A DNA stretch of 13,489 nucleotides, from positions 1 through 13,489 of the forward strand of contig JAKIUK010000093.1 in NCBI GenBank assembly GCA_021647585.1, read 5' to 3'. Of this stretch, positions 1 through 6,860 are shown in pieces; positions within the stretch are counted from its first letter, which is position 1, and each line of letters begins with the position of its first letter. The position numbers and the translations under genes were made by a program. This stretch comes from Methylococcaceae bacterium. GTDB lineage: Bacteria > Pseudomonadota > Gammaproteobacteria > Methylococcales > Methylomonadaceae. Under the pieces are notes generated by a model. The model was not told the origin of the DNA. It made no database searches and saw only the letters and a list, made by a program, of their open reading frames with translations.

Positions 1-262
1 ACCTAGAAAAATCAGTTGGATCACGGATTCTAGCACAAGCTCTTGATTCCTCAGCACTTCACAGATAATTGCTCCTGCATGATCTGCATTCAGTACATCC
101 TTGTACTTCAAAAAAATACCCGCTTAACCTATGGGTGAAGCTCAGATTTTTTGACCTACATGGAAGTAGGAAATGCAGGTTTTGCAGGAGCAAAAACCTG
201 TTAAAGCACTGTGAAACCAATATCTTGCACTATAATTCCGCGCTCAACTGATTTTTCTAGGT
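1..262. mobile_element. Foldback (MITE-like) element with perfect 18-bp terminal inverted repeats
   Basis: The ends are exact reverse complements: acctagaaaaatcagttg at 1-18 and its complement at 245-262. The interior also pairs with itself along most of its length. For example 71-90 pairs with about 172-191 with three mismatches, 91-112 pairs more loosely with 148-170, and the apex lies near 120-145. The element can therefore fold into one long imperfect hairpin. It has no convincing coding capacity; the one short plus-strand ORF simply crosses the palindrome. This architecture is typical of non-autonomous miniature inverted-repeat elements moved in trans by a transposase. A target duplication cannot be assessed because the left end coincides with the window edge, and the repeat could extend further left. 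The family was not recognised. Confidence 0.75.
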
Positions 263-431
263 TTATCCTTCCGTTAATATCACTTTGAATTTATGGTTAG
301 ATTAAAATCATTCTTATTACTAAACTTTGCTGTCAAATCTAAATCTTGGTCTATTCTTAAAACTGATTTTTGAACACAATAGTAAGCTTTATTTGAAATA
401 TTTTTATCGATTTTTTATACTGATCGCTAAA
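263..431. other. AT-rich intergenic spacer, no gene
   Basis: Together with the flanking foldback elements this is part of a 655-base stretch without an intact gene. On the minus strand a reading frame of about 44 codons without a start ends at a TGA at 280-282. It could be the eroded end of a former gene but matches nothing recognised. No promoter or terminator is evident. Confidence 0.4.
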
Positions 432-596
432 CTAGTAGTCTGGCACTTTGGTTTGATGGATGGTGTTTCATTCCTCGAGATTTAAGAATCTTTGGGGCGC
501 AGTGCTTTAGCCTGGTTTTTCGGCAACCAAAGCAGGCTAAAGCACTGCGCCCCGTTATGAGAGCAACCCATCAAACCAAAGTTGTTGGAACTCTAG
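432..596. repeat. Nested inverted-repeat element (foldback/MITE-like)
   Basis: There are two nested sets of arms. The outer arms are ctttggtttgatgg at 446-459 and its exact complement at 568-581. Weaker similarity extends outward to a ctag on each side (432-435 and 593-596). The inner arms are a perfect 21-base inverted repeat, 494-514 against 533-553, beginning ggggcgcagtg, with an 18-base loop at 515-532. No T-run follows the hairpin on either strand, so an intrinsic terminator is unlikely although it lies downstream of the carbonic anhydrase-like gene. The sequence differs from the elements at 1-262 and 1696-1859. The outer boundaries are inferred and may be off by a few bases. Confidence 0.65.
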
Positions 597-655
597 CAGC
601 TAACCACTTCTCAACGCCTTCTACCCATCAATATAACAATGACAAAATAATAGGC

Positions 656-1542
656 CTATTGAGCAATTTTTGACAGAAGATCAAGGTTAGTAATAAGGTT
701 TCTAACACCATGAGCATGATCTTCCTTAAAGACATTTCCTTTACACCATTCACCTACTGTTTCAATGTTAACCAAAGCGACTTTAGGGCGAACGCTCCAC
801 GTAACATGGAAAGGCGAGCCTATTTCGTGTAACTAGGACCCGTTGTTGAACCAGCATATTGGATAGGTGTACCGGTATCTATTGGTATTCCTAGTGCTTG
901 GTGGAGATTATTTTTTACCCCATATTGTGTTAATTCGCCAAAGTCCCGCGCCTTTTTATCATTGACCAGGACATATATTTGAGTTTCTACACGTAATTGA
1001 GGATTCTTAATCGAATCACTAAGGCAAGAACCCAAAGTAGGACCTGGTTTTACCTGAGCTGTTGAATAGACATAATGAACCTCTATGGTATCTCCTGGAG
1101 AAAGACTACCATGATTACTTGGACATATTTCAGCATTATAGTTAGTTAACTCAGCTTCCGTCAGGTGACCTGAATACTTGTAGCCACTCTGATATCCGTG
1201 ACCATCACCATTGCCAGCATACTTAGTAAACTCTCCCCCTTTATGTTCAGCATTCTTATGAAAATGAATATTGCAGAGATTCATTTCCATTGAAAGTGGA
1301 GCAGCATTAAATACTCGGCTGTTATTGCCAAAGATTAACTCTATATCTCTTGGAGACTGCGGACCAAACCCTTTGCCTTCGGTATTTCGCAGAAGTAGAT
1401 GACGTTGATTTTCAATAACTTGATCAGTAACCTTCTGCTGATCATGAGCCTCCAATTTATGTTGTTTAACACTAGCACAACTTGTCAGTAACGATGCTCC
1501 TATGAGGAGGATCAAAAGCTTGGTTTTCATTTTCATTTTCAT
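656..1542 (-). pseudogene. Delta-class carbonic anhydrase-like lipoprotein, frameshifted near the 3' end
   Basis: The reading frame from 1542 to the TAG at 820-822 encodes about 240 residues. It starts with a Lys-rich stretch and a hydrophobic segment ending in the lipobox LLTSC, with Cys22 the predicted lipidated residue. The conserved block NLCNIHFHKNAEHKGGEF lies at 88-105, and another His is in DTIEVHYVYS (His156). His93, His95 and His156 are plausible zinc ligands by analogy; delta carbonic anhydrases use three His. After the premature stop, the minus-strand frame of 656-826 continues with family-like sequence, including VTWSVRPK and CKGNVFKEDHAHGVRN, and ends at a TAG at 656-658. Adding one base at about 827-830 restores a protein of roughly 290 residues. 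The function would be CO2 hydration in the periplasm or at the outer membrane. The start at 1542 is preferred over the upstream ATG at 1617 because it sits directly before the signal peptide; ATGs at 1536 and 1530 are alternatives, and no clear ribosome site is seen. The gene is probably inactivated, unless the frameshift is a sequencing error. Confidence 0.72.
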
Positions 1543-1597
1543 TTTTAGATTTTTGATAAAATTTAATATGTCGTACTTACACGAATTAAACCAGAAA

Positions 1598-1603
1598 ATT
1601 ATA
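1598..1603 (-). promoter_or_regulatory. Possible -10 box for the carbonic anhydrase-like gene
   Basis: On the minus strand this reads TATAAT, an exact sigma-70 -10 consensus, about 55 bases before the ATG at 1542. No good -35 hexamer stands 16-18 bases upstream, and the region is very AT-rich, so the match could be chance. Confidence 0.25.
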
Positions 1604-1695
1604 ACTGAGTAATACATTATATAATTTACTGTTCATTTTATGTACAAACTATGAGCATAAAAATCTGATTTTTACTGTTAGCAAGGTAGTAGCAC

Positions 1696-1859
1696 TAGGT
1701 GGCTGTCCGAGAATATAAACCGTAGCGAGGGAAAGGCATTTTGAGTCAGATTTTTCATTCATTTGATGCGAATAATGGATTTTTTAACGAAAATTAACGG
1801 AGAATCTGGCCAAAATAGCTTGTCCGCAGTAGGTTTTTCTATTCTCGGACAGCTTCCTA
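1696..1859. mobile_element. Foldback (MITE-like) element with GCTGTCCGAGAATA ends
   Basis: The arms gctgtccgagaata (1702-1715) and tattctcggacagc (1840-1853) are exact inverted repeats. They extend outward through two variable bases to tagg at 1696-1699 and ccta at 1856-1859. Inner sequence also pairs imperfectly: 1737-1757 is similar to the complement of 1802-1820. The 164-base unit therefore forms a long hairpin and codes for nothing. The same end, taggNNgctgtccgag, recurs at 6660-6675, which supports a dispersed element. No transposase for it lies in the window. Confidence 0.7.
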
Positions 1860-2150
1860 ACACCTCTTCACTAACCTTTTCCAGCGTATATTTCAGATAT
1901 CTCCATTTCCTTGAATAATCTTTCCTTACTCAGAGTATCCGACCAATGTATTATGAAGTTCACGACAAACTCATTAGTCATTAATTTTTTGACTTATTCT
2001 ATAAAAATAGATGTTCCCAATATAGCCCTAAAATATACGTCAATAACGCATAAAGTCAAGGATGAATGAGCGTTTTTTATAGTGATAAACAAGGGAAATA
2101 AGGAAGGTGTTTAAATATAGAGAATGTAATACTAAACTTCTCATGCTTTA
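1860..2150. other. Intergenic region downstream of parB with a short orphan reading frame
   Basis: This spacer has no recognised gene. A minus-strand ORF of 36 codons (ATG at 1979-1981, stop 1871-1873) has protein-like composition, with HWSDTLSKERLF in its middle, but no ribosome-binding site. It ends just outside the foldback element at 1696-1859, so it may be a remnant of a gene cut by that insertion. No intrinsic terminator with a GC stem and T-run follows parB; GAGAA/TTCTC arms just past the parB stop form only a weak stem. Confidence 0.35.
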
Positions 2151-3008
2151 CTAACCAATTCTGGCAATAATCCCTTCCAACTCTTCCAGGCTGGTGTAAT
2201 TGAAAATTAACTTACCTTTGCCATTTTGCTGATGATTAATGATTACTTTGGCACCCGTTTTTTCCGTTAACTCGTCCTGCAGCCTTAATGTATCTGTATC
2301 GCGCTTTATTTCAACGCTGTTTTTTTCTGAACCTTGATTTTTAATTATTTTTTCAACAGCTCTAACTGATAGCCCCTGTTTTACCACTTGATTAGCCACC
2401 GCTATTTGCTGATCACCCTCAAGGGCTAATAAGCATCGGGCATGGCCCATATCCAGTAGGCCTTTAGCCAATAGAGTTTTTACTTCGTTTTGTAAATCAA
2501 GCAAGCGTAGTAAATTGGAAACGGCTGCTCTTGATTTACCCACTGCATCGGCTACCTGTTGATGGGTCATTTCAAATTCATCAAGTAACCTCTTTAATGC
2601 TTCAGATTCTTCCAGTGCATTTAAATCTTCACGTTGTATATTTTCAATTAATGCCACTGCCATTGCTGCACGGTCATCTATGTTTTTAATAACAACAGGA
2701 ACTTCTGGCAATGCGGCAAGCTGAGCAGCTCTCCAGCGTCGCTCTCCGGCAATAATTTCATATTTTTCGTCTGCCAGCAAACGTACAACTATGGGCTGGA
2801 TAATACCTTGCGCCTTAATAGAATCAGCCAGTTCCTGAAGTGTTTCAGGGTGCATATCTTTTCGAGGCTGATATTTGCCTCTTTGTAAAAATTCTATAGG
2901 TAAGGTTTGAAGGTCCTGGCTTTTTTCTTTGTCTGATGCAGATGCAGATGCAACATCACCTAATAATGCATTCAGCCCACGTCCTAATCCTCTTTTTTTT
3001 GCTGCCAT
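2151..3008 (-). CDS. parB: Chromosome-partitioning protein ParB
   Basis: This is the CTP-dependent DNA clamp that loads at parS sites and works with ParA to segregate the chromosome origin. The 285 residues are normal for chromosomal ParB. The protein begins with the typical basic leader RGLGRGLNALLGD. The N-terminal ParB/Srx fold carries GERRWRA at 88-94 (the arginine-rich CTP-binding box) and ENIQREDLN at 122-130. A helix-turn-helix lies at about 148-169 (THQQVADAVGKSRAAVSNLL), and a C-terminal dimerisation segment ends in LEELEGIIARIG. The ATG directly follows the parA TAG with no gap, and GAAGGGA in the end of parA is a good ribosome site. A gatgca triplet repeat encodes the SASASD linker near residue 20. 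No terminator is visible downstream. Confidence 0.97.
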   Translation of the reverse strand: MAAKKRGLGRGLNALLGDVASASASDKEKSQDLQTLPIEFLQRGKYQPRKDMHPETLQELADSIKAQGIIQPIVVRLLADEKYEIIAGERRWRAAQLAALPEVPVVIKNIDDRAAMAVALIENIQREDLNALEESEALKRLLDEFEMTHQQVADAVGKSRAAVSNLLRLLDLQNEVKTLLAKGLLDMGHARCLLALEGDQQIAVANQVVKQGLSVRAVEKIIKNQGSEKNSVEIKRDTDTLRLQDELTEKTGAKVIINHQQNGKGKLIFNYTSLEELEGIIARIG

Positions 3009-3779
3009 CTATTGTGTCCCTTCTTTTCTAATCATTTCGCCAGCCATTGCAATATAAGCGATAGCACCACGCGATTTTTTGTCGTATTGGATAATTGGTA
3101 ATCCATGGCTGGGTGCTTCTGCCAGACGAATATTTCGGGGTATACAGGTGCGAAACACTTTATCTGCAAAATATTCCTGCAATTGATCGGAAACATCTTT
3201 AGTTAGCCGGCTTCTGTTGTCAAACATAGTCCTTAATATACCTTCAAGCTCCAGTCCCGGGTTGACTGTTTCCCGAATGTTTTTTAGGGTAGCCATTAAC
3301 GCTGATAATCCCTCTAATGCATAGTATTCACATTGCATAGGAATTAATATGCTGTTGGCTGCAACCATTGCATTCAAGGTTAGCATATTGAGTGATGGCG
3401 GACAGTCTATCAAAATATAGTCATATTGGCCTTTAACTTGTAACAAAGCATCTGCAAGTTTCCGTTCTCTGTTTTTGGCCGTCATTAAATGCACTTCAGC
3501 AGCTGTTAAGTCAGAATTTCCGGGGATGATATCAAAACCACAGTCCTGATTGGTAACTATGATTTCAGACACAGGAACTTCTTCCAGTAATAATTCACAG
3601 CTGGAGTATTCAACTTCATCTTTATCTACCCCCGATCCCATGGCAGCATTACCCTGTGGATCCAGGTCAATTAATAATACACGTCGGTTGGCAGCCGCAA
3701 GTGATGCCGCCAGGTTAACGCTTGTGGTAGTTTTCCCTACCCCACCTTTTTGATTGGTGACAGCAATGACTTTACCCAT
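3009..3779 (-). CDS. parA: Chromosome-partitioning ATPase ParA (Soj family)
   Basis: This is a deviant-Walker ATPase that binds the nucleoid non-specifically when ATP-bound and moves ParB-bound origins. The 256 residues match the small chromosomal ParA/Soj class, which lacks an N-terminal HTH. KGGVGKTT at 11-18 contains the signature lysine (Lys11) and the P-loop lysine (Lys16). DLDPQGN at 38-44 and LIDCPPS at 123-129 are the Walker A' and Walker B motifs. The start overlaps the rsmG stop by 8 bases, with AGGGGAT about 9 bases upstream as ribosome site, which suggests translational coupling. Confidence 0.97.
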   Translation of the reverse strand: MGKVIAVTNQKGGVGKTTTSVNLAASLAAANRRVLLIDLDPQGNAAMGSGVDKDEVEYSSCELLLEEVPVSEIIVTNQDCGFDIIPGNSDLTAAEVHLMTAKNRERKLADALLQVKGQYDYILIDCPPSLNMLTLNAMVAANSILIPMQCEYYALEGLSALMATLKNIRETVNPGLELEGILRTMFDNRSRLTKDVSDQLQEYFADKVFRTCIPRNIRLAEAPSHGLPIIQYDKKSRGAIAYIAMAGEMIRKEGTQ

Positions 3780-4401
3780 TTTCAGCCATCCCCTCTATTT
3801 GAATTAAACATCTTTCTGCCTCTACTCCTGGTACATTAACGGGAATAATTAAATATTGTGCGTCAATGTTGGTTAGTTCCTGGTCCGGCTTTTGTCCTTT
3901 CATGGCTAATAAAATGCCTTGTTTATCCAATAAGTGCCTGGTTAAGCACATAATATCTTGCAGATTAGCAAATGCCCGCATAATCACTGTAGAAAATAGT
4001 GCATCAATTTTCATGTTTTCTACACGGCTATGCATGACATTAACATTTTTTAATTTTAATTCTAGTATGGCTTGTTGTACAAAACGGGTTTTTTTCGCAT
4101 TAGAATCTACCAAAGTAAACTCTACATCAGGCGAAAAAATAGCTAATGGAATACCCGGTAAACCAGCACCTGTTCCAATATCGGCCACTTGTTTCCCTTG
4201 TATAAAGGGAAGTACGGTTAAGCTGTCCAGTATATGTAAACGAGCCATATCTTCCCGGTGTCGCACTGCGGTTAAATTATAAGCTTTATTCCACTTTTCC
4301 AGCAGCTTTATAAAAGCGAGTAATAATTCAAGCTGGGGTTCATCTGCTCTTATATTTAATTCCTGCAAGCCTTGTTGTAAAATTTTTCGGCAATTATCCA
4401 T
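3772..4401 (-). CDS. rsmG: 16S rRNA (guanine-N7)-methyltransferase RsmG
   Basis: RsmG (GidB) methylates N7 of G527 in the 530 loop of 16S rRNA using S-adenosylmethionine; loss of function in other bacteria gives low-level streptomycin resistance. The 209 residues are the expected length. WNKAYNLTAVR at 37-47 and HILDSL at 56-61 are family signatures. DIGTGAGLPGIPLAI at 74-88 is the SAM-binding motif I, and LVDSNAKKTRF follows at 97-107. The ATG shares one base with the mnmG stop (TAATG), so the two are translationally coupled. Its 3' end overlaps parA by 8 bases. This placement between mnmG and parA is the usual one. Confidence 0.97.
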   Translation of the reverse strand: MDNCRKILQQGLQELNIRADEPQLELLLAFIKLLEKWNKAYNLTAVRHREDMARLHILDSLTVLPFIQGKQVADIGTGAGLPGIPLAIFSPDVEFTLVDSNAKKTRFVQQAILELKLKNVNVMHSRVENMKIDALFSTVIMRAFANLQDIMCLTRHLLDKQGILLAMKGQKPDQELTNIDAQYLIIPVNVPGVEAERCLIQIEGMAENG

Positions 4402-6293
4402 TATGCGGATTTCTTTTTTAAGTGAACCAGCAATAATGAGATCGCGGCAGGTGTTATACCGGGTATACGCGATGCCTGCCCTAAGGTTTCAGGCTTTTGC
4501 AGTTTTAACTTTTCACTGACTTCATTAGAAAGTCCAGAAACCTTGCTGTAATCTTCATGAACGGGCAGTTTTAAATGATTATAGCGTTTTGTCCGGTTTA
4601 TTTCTGTTTGTTGCCTATCTATATATCCGGCGTATTTGGCTTGTATCGCTACTTGGTCTGCCACATGTTCATCAATATTTTCTATGTTGGCAAAGTCCAG
4701 CAAATTAATAACATCTACTTCGGGTCTGCGTAATAAAGCCATCATGCTGGCTTCTTTTTTAATTTCTTTGCCCCATAATTGTTCAGCCTGATGTGCTTCA
4801 TCTGTGCCGACTCTCACCCATTGTTTAGTCAGATCTGTTTGTAACTGGGTAATAGATTCACGCTTCTGCTCAAATGCCTGCCAGCGTTCATCATTCACTA
4901 AACCTAGTTCCCGACCTTTTTCAGTTAAACGTAAATCCGCATTATCTTCTCTTAATAACAGGCGGTATTCTGCTCGACTGGTAAACATGCGGTAGGGCTC
5001 TTGCGTTCCACGGGTAATCAAGTCATCAATCATTACTCCGATATAGGCTTCATCTCTTTCTGGACACCAGCTTTCCAGGCCGTTGACCAATCGCGCAGCA
5101 TTTAATCCAGCAATTAACCCTTGTGCCGCCGCTTCTTCATAACCTGTTGTGCCATTGATCTGTCCTGCAAAAAACAGAGCATTCATATGTTTGGTTTCCA
5201 GAGATGATTTTAAGTCGATAGGGTTAAAATAATCATATTCAATAGCATAGCCCGGACGAATGATGGTTGCATTTTCAAATCCTAGCATAGACTGAACCAG
5301 CTGATATTGAATATCAAAAGGCAAGCTGGTTGAAATACCGTTAGGGTATATTTCGTTAGTTTCCAGGCCTTCTGGCTCAATAAATATTTGGTGAGAATCC
5401 CGGTCGGCAAAACGAACCACTTTGTCTTCGATTGAAGGGCAGTAACGAGGACCTACTCCGTCAATAACACCCGTGTACATAGGCGACCTATCCATCCCAG
5501 AACGAATAATATCGTGCGTTTTACTGTTGGTACGGGTGATATAACAAGGAATTTGACGTGGATGCTGCTCCCGGCTCCCCATGTATGAAAATATGGGTAA
5601 AATTTTATCGCCATGTTGAACTTCCAACTTACTATAGTTAATGGTTCTGCCATCTATACGGGGTGGTGTACCTGTTTTTAGTCTGTCTACCCGAAAGGGT
5701 AATTCTCGTAAGCGTTCAGCTAGAGCAATGGATGCTGAATCACCTGCTCGTCCTCCACTATAATTTTCCAGTCCAATATGGATACGACCGTCCAGGAATG
5801 TCCCCGTCGTTAAAACAATGGCTTTTGCTGAAAAATCCAGCCCCATTTGAGTTTTAACACCGACTACTTTATCACCTTCTACAATTAAATCGGCAACGGT
5901 TTGCTGGAATAGCGTGAGGTTTTGCTGGTTTTCCAAGATACTTCTAATCGCTTGTTTGTACAAGCTTCGATCAGCTTGAGCACGTGTTGCTCGCACTGCC
6001 GGGCCTTTGCTGGCATTTAAGGTTCTAAATTGAATTCCCGCTTTATCAGCAGCCATCGCCATTGCGCCACCCAGGGCATCGACTTCCTTAACCAAATGGC
6101 CTTTTCCTATGCCACCAATAGCAGGATTACAGCTCATCTGCCCTAAAGTATCAATGTTTTGAGTAAGCAGTAATGTTTTCACCCCACAGCGAGCCGATGC
6201 CAATGCCGCTTCTGTACCGGCATGGCCTCCCCCAATGATAATAACGTCAAAATTTGTCTGGAAATTCACAATCAATCTATGTTCAAATAACAC
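4401..6293 (-). CDS. mnmG: tRNA uridine-5-carboxymethylaminomethyl modification enzyme MnmG
   Basis: MnmG (GidA) is the FAD-dependent subunit that, with MnmE, installs the cmnm5 group at wobble uridine 34 of certain tRNAs, using methylene-tetrahydrofolate and glycine. GGGHAG at 21-26 is the FAD dinucleotide-binding motif. Two family signatures are present: GPRYCPSIEDKVVRF, and AGQINGTTGYEEAAAQG before the C-terminal helical domain that contacts MnmE. The length of 630 residues is normal. The first codon at 6293 is GTG and has no clear ribosome site. A second in-frame GTG at 6269 would give a protein eight residues shorter, starting MNFQTNFDVIIIGGG, closer to the usual short lead before the FAD fold, so it is a serious alternative. 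It is the first gene of the operon mnmG-rsmG-parA-parB. A TATACT -10-like hexamer lies at 6305-6310 on the minus strand. Confidence 0.97.
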   Translation of the reverse strand: MLFEHRLIVNFQTNFDVIIIGGGHAGTEAALASARCGVKTLLLTQNIDTLGQMSCNPAIGGIGKGHLVKEVDALGGAMAMAADKAGIQFRTLNASKGPAVRATRAQADRSLYKQAIRSILENQQNLTLFQQTVADLIVEGDKVVGVKTQMGLDFSAKAIVLTTGTFLDGRIHIGLENYSGGRAGDSASIALAERLRELPFRVDRLKTGTPPRIDGRTINYSKLEVQHGDKILPIFSYMGSREQHPRQIPCYITRTNSKTHDIIRSGMDRSPMYTGVIDGVGPRYCPSIEDKVVRFADRDSHQIFIEPEGLETNEIYPNGISTSLPFDIQYQLVQSMLGFENATIIRPGYAIEYDYFNPIDLKSSLETKHMNALFFAGQINGTTGYEEAAAQGLIAGLNAARLVNGLESWCPERDEAYIGVMIDDLITRGTQEPYRMFTSRAEYRLLLREDNADLRLTEKGRELGLVNDERWQAFEQKRESITQLQTDLTKQWVRVGTDEAHQAEQLWGKEIKKEASMMALLRRPEVDVINLLDFANIENIDEHVADQVAIQAKYAGYIDRQQTEINRTKRYNHLKLPVHEDYSKVSGLSNEVSEKLKLQKPETLGQASRIPGITPAAISLLLVHLKKKSA

Positions 6294-6321
6294 TCTATAT
6301 TAATAGTATATGGTGATTAAT

Positions 6322-6336
6322 CCTAGAAAAATCAGT
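6322..6336. repeat. Lone 15-bp end of the 1-262 foldback element
   Basis: cctagaaaaatcagt is identical to bases 2-16 of the terminal repeat at the left edge, then diverges completely. No partner end is found nearby. It lies just upstream of the mnmG start, overlapping the region where its promoter should be. It could be a truncated or decayed copy. Confidence 0.5.
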
Positions 6337-6451
6337 CGAACGCTACGTTTATAGGTAAATTTTTGGTCATCATACTTATTAATATTTTATATATTTCACG
6401 CATTTGGTGAGGAATAATCGCTACACAGATTTGTGAAGATCCAATTTATTT

Positions 6452-6457
6452 AAGGAG
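6452..6457 (+). promoter_or_regulatory. Strong ribosome-binding site of the small basic-protein gene
   Basis: AAGGAG stands five bases before the ATG at 6463, an ideal Shine-Dalgarno arrangement. This argues that the short ORF is really translated. A weak promoter candidate upstream is TTGGTC (6363-6368), 17 bases, then TTTATA (6386-6391). Confidence 0.7.
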
Positions 6458-6462
6458 TTATT

Positions 6463-6693
6463 ATGAAAAAAGCTAAGAAATCAAAAGCTTTGAAAACTAG
6501 ACGAATTAAAAATCCGGTCGCTAAATTTGCCGGCCAATTTAACAAGGCTCAGGTTTTTAAAGATAAAACTAAATATCAACGCAATGCCAAACACAAAGGC
6601 CAGGAGCCTTTTGCAATGATGAGGTTCTCATTATTGCAAAAGGTTTCTGCTTGTGTTGCTAGGAGGCTGTCCGAGTGTAACGAGAAATCTTGA
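6463..6693 (+). CDS. Small very basic protein (DUF7230-like), C-terminus altered by repeats
   Basis: The 76-residue product has a Lys/Arg-rich N-terminus and the core NPVAKFAGQFNKAQVFKDKT at residues 17-36, followed by RNAKHKGQEPF to residue 50. This matches a family of tiny gammaproteobacterial proteins of unknown function that I recall as DUF7230; the assignment is from memory. Those proteins are usually about 50-60 residues, so residues after about 52 look foreign. Codons 49-61 lie in a 17-bp palindrome (6607-6643), and codons from about 66 on read through a dispersed-repeat end (6660-6675) until a chance TGA at 6691-6693. The charge suggests nucleic-acid or ribosome binding, but that is inference. 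The conserved core and strong ribosome site suggest it may still function. Confidence 0.65.
   Translation: MKKAKKSKALKTRRIKNPVAKFAGQFNKAQVFKDKTKYQRNAKHKGQEPFAMMRFSLLQKVSACVARRLSECNEKS
6607..6643. repeat. 17-bp near-perfect palindrome with 3-base loop inside the small ORF
   Basis: ccttttgcaatgatgag (6607-6623) and ctcattattgcaaaagg (6627-6643) are inverted repeats with a single mismatch, which is a G-U pair in RNA. The loop is gtt. Only three T bases follow, so it is a poor intrinsic terminator, though it may protect the 3' end of the transcript. It could come from an inverted duplication of the original 3' end of the gene. Confidence 0.6.
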
Positions 6694-6810
6694 AGTTAGG
6701 CGGAGTGTACTAAGTAAAGATTGGTGAGTAAACCACAGGGATGGTGAATGCAGACATTGCAAGGAGCAATATATCTGTCCATACAAGTCGTCCCGCCGGT
6801 CGAAATGACA
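6660..6810. repeat. Composite dispersed repeat (end of the 1696-1859 element joined to a tgtcat-type repeat)
   Basis: The left edge, taggaggctgtccgag at 6660-6675, is the terminal sequence of the 1696-1859 foldback element. The next bases, tgtaacgagaaatcttgaag, and the right edge, tcccgccggtcgaaatgaca (6791-6810), instead resemble the repeat at 9242-9310; the right edges match at 17 of 20 positions. The unit looks like a chimera or nested insertion of two repeat families. It contains no gene. The downstream stretch to 6860 also has no recognisable feature. Confidence 0.45.
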
Positions 6811-6860
6811 GGCCTTTTAAAGTTTAACTTGGTTAATAATAGCCCTATAGTTTTTTTACT

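Noticed and set aside
69..251. 60-codon plus-strand ORF
   Set aside because: It lies entirely within the palindromic foldback element, has no ribosome site and its codons follow the inverted repeat.
280..411. 44-codon minus-strand open frame
   Set aside because: It has no start codon or ribosome site and no recognised similarity; at most an eroded remnant.
494..553. Strong hairpin as an intrinsic terminator of the carbonic anhydrase-like gene
   Set aside because: There is no T-run on the minus-strand 3' side, and the hairpin sits in a larger inverted-repeat element about 100 bases past the gene end.
1..2150. Possible CRISPR array or defence island
   Set aside because: The repeats are inverted and of different families; there is no regular spacing of direct repeats and no defence gene.
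3550..4282. Plus-strand ORFs opposite parA and rsmG
   Set aside because: They are antisense shadows of clearly identified minus-strand genes.
6394..6411. tttcacgcatttggtga as a parS-like site
   Set aside because: Only one half matches the parS consensus; the other half does not.
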